A stretch of 64,000 nt of DNA from Desmodesmus armatus (taxonomy: Eukaryota > Chlorophyta > Chlorophyceae > Sphaeropleales > Scenedesmaceae): NCBI GenBank assembly GCA_007449985.2, contig VIIQ02000686.1, forward strand, positions 186,001 through 250,000. The letters run 5' to 3'. Made by a program: the position numbers and the translations under genes. Positions 51,281 through 62,905 of this stretch are shown here, piece by piece (position 1 is the first letter of the stretch; every line of letters begins with the position of its first letter). The notes under the pieces were generated by a model. It had not been told where the DNA came from and did not search any database. It saw nothing but the letters and a program-made list of their open reading frames with translations.

Positions 51281-51688
51281 ATGGGGAAAGCCAAGGGCTC
51301 CAAGGACTCAGCACGCCAGCAGCAGTCATCTCAAGGCGTGGACATGCCTGTGGACACAGGCTACGTCTATGATCCCAACCGTGGGCGCAGGACGACTGCG
51401 TACTCAGCCAAGGAGATGCAGCGGCTCAGCGCAGCACACAGAGCCCGCCTGAAGCGCAACAGGGAGCTTGCAAAAGCCAGCAAGGAGCGAAAGAAACAGA
51501 AGTTGGTAGAGCTGCAGCAAAACACTGCAGAGATGGAGGCCACCATGCCCCAGCTGCGAGCTGAGCTGGCAGCAAAGCAGTTGGCGCTGCAGCAGGCCCG
51601 GGAGCAGACCGCTGCTCTGCTGGAGGCATGCAGCTGCGAATCCTGCAAGCGACTGCAGTTACAGCTGCAGCACCTAGGGAGCAGTTGA
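51281..51688 (+). CDS. Small bZIP-like protein
   Basis: A single open frame of 135 residues. After a short Gln/Ser-rich lead comes a basic region (RLKRNRELAKASKERKKQ) resembling the bZIP contact region NxxxAxxSR, with Lys in place of the invariant Arg. A predicted coiled coil with leucines follows (LVELQQNTAEMEATM, LRAELAAKQLALQQ). The heptads are shorter and less regular than in classic bZIP factors, and the C-terminus has a CSCESC cluster. A DNA-binding role is inferred; another small coiled-coil nuclear protein is possible. The start follows an in-frame upstream stretch without a good ATG; ATG 51281 is chosen because MGKAKGSKD is typical of an N-terminus. Confidence 0.65.
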   Translation: MGKAKGSKDSARQQQSSQGVDMPVDTGYVYDPNRGRRTTAYSAKEMQRLSAAHRARLKRNRELAKASKERKKQKLVELQQNTAEMEATMPQLRAELAAKQLALQQAREQTAALLEACSCESCKRLQLQLQHLGSS

Positions 51689-53049
51689 TGACTGGGAAGG
51701 TCAGCCTGCATTGTTTCCTGCAGTTGGTTGCTGTGCTGCCATGCAAGGTTTTGTGCTGGACTGCGCCGTACTGCCAGATAGGCAGTGTGTGCGGTGCAGC
51801 TTGTTTCTGCAGCAGGCGTGCCATCCTGCCTGCTGCAGCATGCTTGCATTGGTGGCTGTTTACATCCATTAACGAGTGCTGTGCTGTGGTCACTGCGTGA
51901 CCGGACCTCCATGCAGCAATAAGGTTGCGCTGCAATGCACGTGTGCTGGTGACATTATTTGACTGAACATCTCCAGTCACCATTGGCTGTGTTCTGCTTA
52001 CTAGATAGGCCTGTTGATGATGGCTTCTGCCCTGAGTATGTCTGTCTTGACCTGGAGATTTGTTGCACAGCGCTGGGTGCTATGCAGCTATCGGTGCTGC
52101 AAATAGCGCACAGGCGAGTCGAGCACTGCTGCTGTGCTGTGGTCACTGTACTGAAACCCTTGCTGGTGCTCTCCTGGAGCTGTTGGAACCTGAGGGGGCT
52201 GTTCTGTTCTGGTTTCACCATCAAATGGTGTCACAATCTTGTATGCAGCCAGGTTGGCGTGCTGGTAGCCATGCTCCCTCCTTCTTGAACCCACTTCTTC
52301 ATTGACGCCCGTTGGAGGCTTGACTGAGCTGTAACCCTACATGTTTGTTAGCCACATCAAGCTGAATGGGTTGCTCCAGATGTTGCTTGTCAGCCTGAAG
52401 TCGCATGTGCAGTGACAGCAGGTGTCCTGGGAACTATGTTGCCTCACTAATCAGCAGTCAATTGCACAGAAGGATCAGGTTAGTGTTCCAGCAGTATACT
52501 CAGGCCTCAAACTGAAAATCTGTTACGGAGTTGATACTTGATGCAGCATTAGCAGTACCCTGAGATGCTGCATTCGCATGCAACCCTTCCTGCAATGCCA
52601 CAAGTCAACTACCTGCCCAAAACCAAACCAAGCGCGAGAGCCCAACCATGGTGTGAATCAAACGTGTGAGAGCTATGAGTGCGGTTGCAGCCCCAACCCG
52701 CCATGAGTAAGCCAGTCAGTCTCAGACACCACGATGTGTCTGCACATTGTGTGTTCTGTGCAGTGACAACCTCGTGTCTGCAGACTTCCTTGTGTCTCCG
52801 TCCTCTTTCATGTATGCAAGAAAAAGCAGCAACTAGGTGTACTGCAAATGTACTGCAGACTTTGGGTCAGTGCGCACACACTGCACGCGTGCCCTTCTGC
52901 CTCTCATGTCTGCAAGCTATATTCCCGTTTTGATCCGCAGAATGTACCACCACAGTTTCATGCAACAAGTAATCAACAAACAACACAGCCTCTCCTGCTC
53001 AGGACAAGCAAACCCAATTGGAACCACAGCAAACATCAGCAACAACTCG
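51689..53049. other. Convergent intergenic region, no gene seen
   Basis: Between the bZIP stop and the ATPase stop. A short direct repeat, TGCTGTGCTGTGGTCACTG, is at about 51878 and 52131. No exon series was recognised. Confidence 0.55.
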
Positions 53050-56000
53050 CTACAAGTCCTTTTTGCTCTGCGCTTGCAAGGCCTTCAGCTGCAGCTTGTG
53101 CACCATGTACCCCTTGCTGGGCGGCTTGGGCGCTGGAAACAGCAGCCGCAGCGAGTGCTCCCACACCATCGACAGAAACACCACAACCAGCGCGCCAGCA
53201 ACCAGGTACACACGCATGTGCACGGGAATCGCCACCAGGCCAAAGCTGCAGTGCAAGGATACAAACCACACACAGCCCCACGGTCAGGAAAGCGATTTGG
53301 ATGGCGCTCGAAGTGTGCTTAGTCCCCGCTGTTGACATGCTTGATGGTCAGCACGCGCAAGCGAAAGCAGCAACGACCGCTGCCCCAATAAGCCTGCCAG
53401 CCAGCGAGCGGCATGCTCTTCTGCCCTCCCTCGATACCCGTGCATGAGCCCCACCCCTCACCTTTCATTCAGTGGTGGCACTGCCTCTGACACCAGCAGT
53501 GCCAGGAAGCAGCCGCTGTACCGCAGGCTGCGCAGCATCCCAGCATTCTCTGTCAGGCCAGAGTTGAATGGGTGGCCGACATAGTTGACACCAAAGGTGG
53601 TCAGCTGGACAATCTGCAGCAGCAGGGACACACGAGCCAGCCAGAACCGTCAATGCGGCAGCAGCAGCATGATATGGGTGCTTGGGGTTTGCTTTAACCC
53701 TTGACGTAAATCATGACAGCGAGGTTGACTGGCCGGTGCTGGGATACTTGGTTGTGGTGCTAGTCGATGGTGACAGTAGCAGAACGCACTCAGCACTGCA
53801 TGCTGATTGCTGCAATGACAGCCAACAGTGACAATAAACAGGCCAGCCAGAGAGTCAGCCGCCCAGATGCCTGTCTGCTTGGACATCACATCTGCACACC
53901 CCAGAGTCACCACTGGCCCCCAGCACACACCTGCTCCACCAGGTAGCACACGCTGTTCACCAGGTTGGGCTTGAAGTCTGAGTCACTGTCCAGCCGGTCC
54001 TCCTCAGACATGGTCCCCAAAGCCATCCTGACAGCAAAGAAATGACAGCAAAGGCTCGTAAAAGATGGTGTTCACGCATGTCTGCTCTGACTGACAGGCT
54101 CAAAGACGATGACACAATTACTGACTGGCTCAGCAGAGGTGAGGCAAGGTGAGCAATCCACAGAGCGCCAGGGAACTCATGGTAGACAAAAGGAAGGCAG
54201 CTCCACGACACAATCAACAGGCATGGTGGATACAATAGCAACTGCACATGCTATAGGCAGCGCCTATGCTACAGCAGCTTCATTACGCACAGTGGGAACA
54301 GTGTGCGTAGCACAGCATCCCCTGAATACTTGACACATTTCTGCTCACCTGTACATCACAATGAGGAAGGTCAGGTGCATTGCAAACTGTCCCAGTAGGC
54401 TGGCAAAGAAGTAGACACAGAAGATGGAGGGGTGGGGCCGTGTTGCACTCAGCTCCTCCAAAGGCTTGGCTGCTGAGATGAAGTAGAACATGCCGGCAGT
54501 CAGCAGCCCTGACAGCGTGGCCTGCAAGCACGCAGCACAGCACGGCACACCACAGCACAGCACAGCGCTCACACTTGGTATGCGGTTGCTGTCACGAAAT
54601 GAAGGAAGAGCGCAACCACACAGGCGCTTCAAACAGCTGCGTAACGTACAGGCGCCGTGATCAACGTCGTGGTGACAATCATTCCCACCATCACCGTCCA
54701 ACAACAGCATATGGACACCACAGTGCTCACTCTGCAAGTGGCAAACGGTACCGAAACGGCACTGGACTGAAGGACATGCAACTGCTGGAGCCTTGTTGGC
54801 TCCCCACATACTATCTGTAACACAGTACAGTTACCGTAATGGGCTCAGCAAAAAGCTGAGCAACCCACAAGGGAGCCAGAGGCCATTTGGCTTCTATCTG
54901 AACATGTAACTTATGCCTGCACAGCAGCAGCAGAACCCACTACAACACACAAAACAAGATGACTAACCTGTGCATCGCTGAGCTTCACACCATTGAGGTA
55001 CATCACACTCAGGGCGTAGGCCGTGCTGAGGCACAGCAGACCTAGAATCTTGAACATCTGGACTGTAGTCACCAGGGTGCACCTGTCGGCAGCCAAAAAC
55101 AGCGCAGTGAAATTCTAACCACAGACTGGCACCTTGCGACACTAGCTGTTTGCTCATGACTGCCTGTCATGCAGGCGTACTTGAAGTTCACAGCCCGGCT
55201 TGTGTGAACCTAACCACTGTCACAACTGAGTCCCCAACTGCGACGATAGGCAAACACAATAGAATGCTATAGCGGACGCACACAGCGACAGCCATGCTGC
55301 TGCGCACCTGCCCTGCTTCAGGATGTCAGTCACTGGGGCCACGCTTGAGGCCTTGGCAGTGAAGGGACTTGCCATGCTGGCGTCACCTGCAAGCGCAAAT
55401 GGAAGACATGATTGCAAGCACCCTTTTTTGCGAACGGCTGGTGCATAAAGCGTCTTACCCTCTGGGCCATGCTTCCACCAGGTACAGTGCCTGACTGCAT
55501 GCCCGTGTAAGACTTTGATCATCAGATAGCTGAGGACACCACAGTCTCAAGGTGCACAAACTGACTGCATGTGTGACAAGCCGCCTACCTGGCTTCACCA
55601 TGAGCACATCCTGGGCACTCACTCTAGAGGATAGCTCCTTGCATTCCCACATTCCAGCCTCAAACCTTCAAGCCATATTCCCCATGATTCCCCTGGCTCT
55701 CAGCCCTCTCAGCCCTCTCAACCGTTCTGTGTTTCCTATGCAAATCATTTCACCCACCTGGCTTCACCATGGCGCTCTTCTGCTTGCATTTCACACTGTG
55801 TCATCAACCGTTCTGCCTTGAATTCAGAACTGAACTCTGCAGACCCCTTCACCCACCTGGCTTCACCATGGGCACATCCTGGGCACTCTCTCTCCTTGCA
55901 TTCTGCATTGTGTCATCAACCGTTATGTGCTTCATATATGCAACCCAAGCCAAAACCCCAAAAAACACCAAGCCACCCACCTGGCTTCACCATGGGTACA

Positions 56001-59000
56001 TCCTGGGCACTCTCCGCGTCCATCTTGTCCAGCCATGCCGCCATCTTCTCCACCTGGGGAGGGATGGGCTTGCCGGCCTTGCGGTACTGCTCCAACATGG
56101 CCTCACCAGGCTTGGGCTTGGACTCCTTGTCTGGGGGGATGTGATGAGAAGGATACAGATGGTGCAATCAGTCAGTGTCCGTTGAAAACAGGTCCCGAGT
56201 GGCCCAGCCAATCCGATGCAAGCCTCGGGGCCCCATCCATGTCCTGCCCTCATCCCTCCAATCCAAGAGGTGGTGCAACCCAAGAGGTGGTGAGACAAAG
56301 TGGGTGTGCATGGGTAGCGCAGGTCAACTGGCATAGTGGCTGTACAGGCTGCACCTGTGTGCTGGTCACGAGGCTTGTGACGCTGCATGTCAGACTAGCC
56401 AGGACGTGTAAGCGTGTCTGCATACGCACCACACAACACACCCATGCGCACCTGATTTTTTCTTCTTCTTGTCAGTTGCTGCTGCCTCCTCCCCAGCTTT
56501 CACCACACTGCTGCTGCCCGTCGGCAGCGCCAGCTGCTTCTGATGGCCGTTGGCCTGCTGCTGCTGTCCTGCTGCTGCCGCGGCGGCTGCTGTCTTAGAG
56601 CTCTTGTGCCCCTTTTTGCTGCCATCACCCCTCTTGGACTTCTTCTGCAGGCGGTGAACGTATCAGCACATACACGAGGGTTCTTTTCGCTCAGCTCAAC
56701 ACTTGCAGTTTGGGGATGTTAGACAGCTGCTTGCTTGCCAACTACCTGTCACGTGGATGGCTGCAATGAAAAAGATTTCGGTTCACCGAAACACAACTCA
56801 GCAGCAACGTCCAACCACCTGGCCCAATCAATCAGCTGCACTGCTGCAATGCTGCACAGTATACAGCACTGGTCCAAAGCAAAGTAGCTTTGCATATGTG
56901 CATTTCATCACCACACATTGCTGCGCAGCACAACTCACCTGCAGCTCCGCCTGTGCAGGGCCAGCCAGCAAGGCCACGCCCACATGTGCTGCCTTCAACC
57001 CACCGACATCGTTGGTGCCGTCACCACACATCAGCGTCACCCAGCCGACAGCACGCAGCGTCTGTAGCAAGACACACCAACCACAGTGTCAGGGGTGGTG
57101 CCATGCATGCAGGCCATGTGGTGCAGGCCACATTCATTTTTTTGTGCCTGCACCGCCCGTGGTTTGGCTTGCATGACTCAGGCAAGCCGCACACCTCTTG
57201 ACGAGGATGCACACCTTCAAGTGTGAAAGGGTGACTGTATTGTAGAATCTAGAAACAACCTGCAACCACTTCCACTGCCGCTGCCATTGTGACCGTTGCA
57301 CACATGCAGATCCGCATGCAATTGGTGGTCACCATCGACATCTTGGTGACCACACCCAACACACTTGCCTGCAGGACCAGCTCCTTCTGCTCGGGGCTGA
57401 CACGTGCAAAGACCTGCACCAGGGGGATGACCCGTGCCGCCAGGCCACAGCCCTCAACATGGGCCAGCGCATCACCTGGGCACATCGCGCAAGGCTGAGA
57501 TTGGGTCACGTTGCTCAGATAGTTTGGGTCATGCACACAAGCATGGTCCCACTGTAGCAGGGAGGCCTACGGAGCATCATGTGCCAGCCACTAACCGGTA
57601 TCACCAAAAGATGGGCCAATGCATCACTTGGGACACATCGCGCAAGGCTGAGGTGGGGTCGAGTTGCTCAGGGGACGTTGAGTTATGCACGCAAGCCTTG
57701 GTGACACTGCTTAGTGGCTGGCACACGATGCTCCTTACGCCGTAATGGTACAGTAGGACAAAGCTCAGCTATGTCCTGCTGTACCATTACGGCGTAAGGA
57801 GCATCGTGTGCCAGCCACTAAGCAGTGTCATCAACAAACGTGGGAACAGCAGTGCAGCATTACAAGGATGTTGGGTTGCCTCAAGTGCCCCCAAACAGTT
57901 CACAGTGCATACCATCAAGCTTAGGGAAAACAAGTGATAGTGTGCACTTGTGAGCTTACAATACCACACCAGTGCATTCATATGGCATAGAATTTGTGTG
58001 TGGGCGCCAAGCCCTCCTCCACAGAGGTGCAGGCATGCTGGAATAATGCAGTCTTGTCTCTGGCTCCCTGGGCGTAAAGGTGTGGCTACTCCGTCCAGTT
58101 TTTGCTGCCCGACATGTCCAACCAGCTAGCTCAGCTAGAGACGCCTGCGCAAACAAAGACAAGCCCCAGTTCCGCCCTCACACATATGTACCCGTGTGCA
58201 CACACACCTGTGAGGCAGAGGTCATACTCAGACGCCAGCAGCAGCAGGTCCTGCCAGTTCCTGCTGTACGGCACCCTCACGCGCTCGTTGGGGCTCAACC
58301 ACTCAAACTCAGCATCGGCCTCGGCAGAGCCAGGCTTGTGGTACGCATCGGGTCCATCGCCGGCAGCCTCCAACCTGGTATTGTACAAGGATAGCGACGA
58401 GCCCAGCCACAAACGTTGACAGAGGGAATGTTTGTTGTCAGCAACTTGCACATCTACAGCTGTACTTGCAAGTACAATTCAATTGATGGTGTGATGGAAC
58501 ACATGCCAACATCACGCACAGTCCCTCACCAAGCAAAGGCTGCATGCAGACACAGACACCTCCGCACCGGCCGTAGAAGAGCAGCCGAACCGAGAGCTAA
58601 ATTTGCACACCACCACACAACAGCAAGGTAGCCTGGCTTGGCTCAGTGGCGAGAATGCTGGTCTCTTCAGCTCAGAGCTCTGCTTGCAGTGTAGAGTAAG
58701 TACGTTTGAAACTCATCAAGCCAAGCTAGTAAGCTGACTGGACATCCAAGTCGGCCCAGCATGTCACGCAAGCAGCAGAGGAGCGTGTCAAACCCACACA
58801 AGACGCACATGCCCTGTTGAGAGGGCCGCCCCCACCGCCCCCACACCAACTGGCACAGCATCCCAACACAAAGAGCAACATAACGCTGTGTATGTGTCGT
58901 GAAACATCACTCACTTGTGCTGCAACACCAGCACAGGCCGTGTCACGATGTGCACTTGACTGGCAGCATGGACGGCAGTCAAGGGTGCATCACCTGAAGC

Positions 59001-62000
59001 GCAGCAGCGCCAACAGCAGCAGCACTTCGCCCACAGCTCTCACGCAGTCGCAGACATGACACATCACAGACAGTCTTGATGCAAGTGGAAACAAGCAGCA
59101 CTGGTACACCTACGCGCCAGATGCAGCATGCTGCATGTTCACAGACTCTCACAGTTCCAGTACAGAGTGGCCGTGCTGAGCCCCGTGAACATTTCAAAAG
59201 TGCTGCACTCATGACATGAGACATACTGCAAATGACAGACAGGCTGGTGCATTGCAGGCAGCCGCCTGGGAGTTCCCAGTAGCCCTAGTCACCTGTGATC
59301 ATCATGAGCATATGGTTGGCTGCAGCCAGGGCCTTCAGTGTAGGCTCCGACTCCACCTTCAAAGGACACTGCAGACGGCCAGCACAGCACAGCACAGCAC
59401 AGCACAGCACAGCACAGCACAGTACAACACCAACAACGCAGTGCATGAGTCTATTCCCCTATATCAGCTGCCCAAGCCCGGCAAAGCACTAATTCTTCCT
59501 TGAACCCGCTTGCCTCCTGCACCCTGACTTGCAGCGGACCCAACACGCCTGGGTTACTCAACTGGCTCCTCCCAGCATTGTTTGTCAGCGTCAACGACTG
59601 CACAATGAACCCTGATGGCGGTAGTGGACTCTCAGGCATGCGGCGCCTTCTGTGCAAATGTTCTGCCCCAACAGTCGTCAACACAACTGTTCGGCTGGGG
59701 AGCCTCAGTACCATACCTGGAATACTGCAAAGCCCTCAAAGTCCATGGCTTGCTCCACCTCCTCCCTGCTTAGTCCTCGCAGCTCGGGTCCACTCAGCTC
59801 TGCAGGCAGCAGCCGCCTGGCCAGGGCAATCACACGGGCACCCTGCGCTGCAAAGTGCTTGTAGGTGGCATCATAGCCCTCAGGGACCTGCACAGACAGA
59901 ACGATAAAAGTGTGAGCTTGTCTTGTATATATACAAAGATTCAATACGGCACACTGCAAGAGCACAACCAGCCCGTGCTCCACTACACCATCTGCTTTGT
60001 ACTATTGTTTCAAAGTGGAAGCGGCAACAAAGAAGACCCCTCAGCCCCCGCAGGTGCTCTTCTTTGCCTTGAAACTTTGCCTTCAACCTGAGACAGGAAA
60101 ATATTCAGGTAGTGGACTTGCTGCTTTTACTTGAAAAGCCAACACAAAGCAAATACTGTTTGTGCCCGTCATGCAGCAGGTGCAACCCCCCACGGTCAAG
60201 GCAAATTGGGCTTACGTGCTTGAGATGTTGCCTGATGACCTCTGGGGCACCCTTCATGACAGCCACAGGGACTGGGCGGCCAGCATCTTCCATCTCGATC
60301 TGCAGAACAGTGCATCACTTCAGCTCATGGTCACCATGCATCGAAACTGTGTCAATGTGACATGCTTCTAGCACTCTTGCTGCAGGCAGACAGCACACAG
60401 CTCGTGCACAGAAGCTTGAAGCACACCCTGAGCTTAGCCCGACTGTGACGGCTACTAGCAACTGGCGTGCCACAGTGTGGACGAATAGCACTACGGCTAG
60501 CGCACACTGCTGCCGCCAACTGACCCTCCATACTAGTTGAGCAGACCGCCCCGCTGTACAACTTGCACCGTGGCTATGGGCATGTGTCTCTGACTGCATG
60601 GACAATCTCAGCGTTGTTGGCTGCATGCAAGAGACTCCGCTGCCGCTCAAGCCCCTCACCTCCACTGTTGCTGTCATGCGCCGCAGGTTGCTGCTGAAGT
60701 GGTAGCGCTGAGCCACGTTGGCACGAATCTTGCGGTCAGGCGACAGGGCAGTGTCGGAGCTGTACGTCCAGCGAGACGCCTGCCAAGGGGGAAAATCAAT
60801 AAAAGGGACAGCAGGGCATGCGTGATACGCAAACTGACATGTCGGGGCTGCACATGCAATAGCCCGAGTCCGCATGCACCTTAGAGCCCCCTGCATACAT
60901 GCCACACCAATGCCATGGCTGCGCTGTGAGCTTATCGCTGCTTAGTCCAGCACCAGCCCTGGCAGTCAAACAGTCCAGCCTGGCTGCACCAGCACCTTAG
61001 CCCAGAATGACTGCGTCAGCCCTGAGAATGCTCTATCGGCATCGCCAGTCAGCGTGGGCTGCAGCAGCTAGCCTGCCAGCGCACTGCTCCCTAAAAGGTG
61101 CGTAAGCGCACTGTACATATATATGCACATAGTTGCATGCAGTTGCATGGCATATTGCACCCACTGCTATCTTGCCGACCTGCAGTGCTGCCTTCTCCAG
61201 TGGGTCTCCCACAAGCTCCCCGTCCACCAACACAAGGCTCTGGCAGCAGGCCAACACCTCAGAGGCAACATCAGGCAGCTCCTGAGGGTTGAGCACCAAC
61301 TCCAGCGGATCCCTGCAACCCAAATCAGTCGGTGCGGCAGCCCAGACAAACCCCGTGAGCTCAGCTGTGAGGACAGAGACCCAGCAACTGCCGTGGTTGA
61401 TTTGATGCAAGCCAGCGCCTGATGGCCTGTCAGTGAACCAAAGGCAGCTACATTTGCCAGCCCCCAAGCAGGGTGCACACGCCTGACCCAGTCCTGAATG
61501 CCTCCAAAAGCTTTGCTGTGAGGTACCGGTGAATGTGTCAATGTGTACACCCCCCCCCCCCCCCGATCCCCACCCCCCCTGAGTGATTGGATCGCACCTT
61601 CCAGGCAAGCCTGCCAGCCCCTCCAACAGTAAGTGGTCTGTCGTCAAAGTGCCAGTCTTGTCAAAGCAGCACACCTCAACCTGCAGGAGTGGCACGCCAA
61701 GCAACAGAAGGCATTGGCAGCAACATGATGACATCAGGCGGGGAAACTGCTGATGCGATGATGTCATTATCTGCAATGTCGAGCTGGCCAACCTTTCCAC
61801 TTGCAGGTCACACTCTCGTGTGCTTGGCATCACGGGTTAAGTGTGAGTTGCAAGCCAGCATAGGCATCAACTGCTTGTGCACTTATCCACCCTGGCTGCC
61901 AACACATGCTACACTGCGCCTGCCCACAAGCCGTGTTGGCTTTACAGGGTGCCCCTCAAGTACCGCCAGTGCTACCGTGGCATATATCGTCAGCTTTTGT

Positions 62001-62905
62001 CACTGCAACACTGTGTCACAGAGTCACGATACCACTGTCACTGTGAAGCTAACCGTGACAGCATTGTGCCACGCACCTTGCCAGCAAAGGGGATCCTGAA
62101 GGGCTCTGTGCAGCAGATGGCCTTCTTGTGCAGTGCCACCAGGCTGGCATTGACAGCAATGGTCAACTCCATCGGCAGCTCTGCATGCAGCACAACACAA
62201 CCAAGCCTCCATCTGGATCAATGGCTGGCTGATACCCAACATCACTGCTGGGGCGACAAACATGCGTCTGTGCTGGGCTGTGCTGAACGCTTATCACTGT
62301 TTGGTATGAGACCAATGTAGAATTGGCACCTACAGGTAAGACCGTCTGATCTCTACTCTGATGTAGCGCAGGCACCACTCCATGCACTGTGCCTATTGTC
62401 CCTACTGTGTGCTCCATGCTGTGCTGTGCTGTGCTGACCCCTCACCTGGTGGGATGACGCTGGTGACGATCATGACACAGTTCAGGATCAGCTTGAACCT
62501 GTCACGCTTCTCATCCTGCATCAGTCAGAACAGCAGCACGATCCCATGCAGCAAGCACACGCAGCCACGCTGGCTTGAGATACACCTAGGATGATCAGCC
62601 CAGGCCCCTTATAATGCATACCACATGTGCTTGGTTGCCACACATGGACAAGCTGTACAGCCTTGCCTGAGCTTAGCCGTCAGCGCAAGCAATGTGTGTT
62701 AGCCCAGAGGTAGCTGTCAAGCATACATGCATGTGCATGCTGTACACGCCCACCTGCAGGCCGTGCTTCAACACATAGTAAGCTGCTGACACAGCAAACA
62801 TGAGCAGGAACAAGATGAACAGCCCCGTCTCCCAGCTGTTGGCTGTGATGCGCTCCGTGGAGTACAGGATGGTGCGCATCAACTGACCCTGGCTGGTCTC
62901 AAAGC
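53050..62905 (-). CDS. P5A-type P-type ATPase (ATP13A1/Spf1 family), 5' part outside window
   Basis: P5A ATPases sit in the endoplasmic reticulum and act as transmembrane-helix dislocases. Twenty-one exons from 62905 to the stop at 53050 join with continuous phase to 874 residues, entering in phase 1, so the N-terminal part is missing. Motifs in order: [19 protein letters not shown], the P5A M4 motif PPELPMEL, phosphorylation site [34 protein letters not shown], the hinge [18 protein letters not shown], a Lys/Ala/Gln-rich insert (56452-56644), [18 protein letters not shown], and C-terminal membrane segments ending [18 protein letters not shown] differs from the common GDNPLTA. The intron after 57369 has a GC donor. 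The last two kilobases of intron architecture contain several duplicated junctions. Confidence 0.94.
55588..56012 (-). repeat. Array of P5A exon donor junctions
   Basis: The 3' end of the exon at 56130-55981 (AQDVPMVKP) and its donor recur in the intron at about 55588-55617, 55755-55777 and 55850-55890. All keep CACCTGGCTTCACCATG on the plus strand. Linking sequence (CTTGCATT...TGTGTCATCAACCGTT) is also shared. Each copy keeps a possible GT donor in the context CCAG then GT. Confidence 0.9.
57440..57666 (-). repeat. Duplicated P5A acceptor junction
   Basis: The acceptor and first bases of the exon at 57475-57369 plus about 45 bases of upstream intron (57450-57511) recur at 57608-57668, sharing CATCGCGCAAGGCTGAG and GTTGCTCAG. 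The copy keeps an AG at the corresponding place. Confidence 0.85.
57702..57830. repeat. Long hairpin, 59-bp arms and 11-base loop
   Basis: The arms 57702-57760 and 57772-57830 are complementary with one mismatch (TACAGTAGG against CCTGCTGTA). A diverged third copy of the arm (GGAGCATCATGTGCCAGCCACTAA) lies at 57570-57595. There are no coding sequences or obvious target-site duplications. A MITE-like element or a recent inverted duplication is possible. Confidence 0.95.
58632..58725 (+). ncRNA. tRNA-like relic with A and B boxes (possible SINE head)
   Basis: TGGCTCAGTGG matches the polymerase III A box and CGTTTGAAACTC resembles the B box, 66 bases apart. A D-arm (GCTC/GAGA) and an anticodon arm (TGCTG, loop GTCTCTT, CAGCT) fold acceptably, and CCTGGCT nearly pairs with AGCCAAG. 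The T stem is poor, so it is not a functional tRNA as read. It lies in a P5A ATPase intron. Confidence 0.35.
59382..59424. repeat. (CAGCA)n microsatellite
   Basis: About eight consecutive AGCAC pentamers in an ATPase intron, just upstream of the acceptor for the exon at 59368-59293. Confidence 0.9.

Noticed and set aside
54629..54735. Hydrophobic minus-strand segment with an AG before it, looking like an extra membrane exon of the ATPase
   Set aside because: The exons on either side join directly in phase and match the family (KLSDAQ then ATLSGLL), leaving no room for it.
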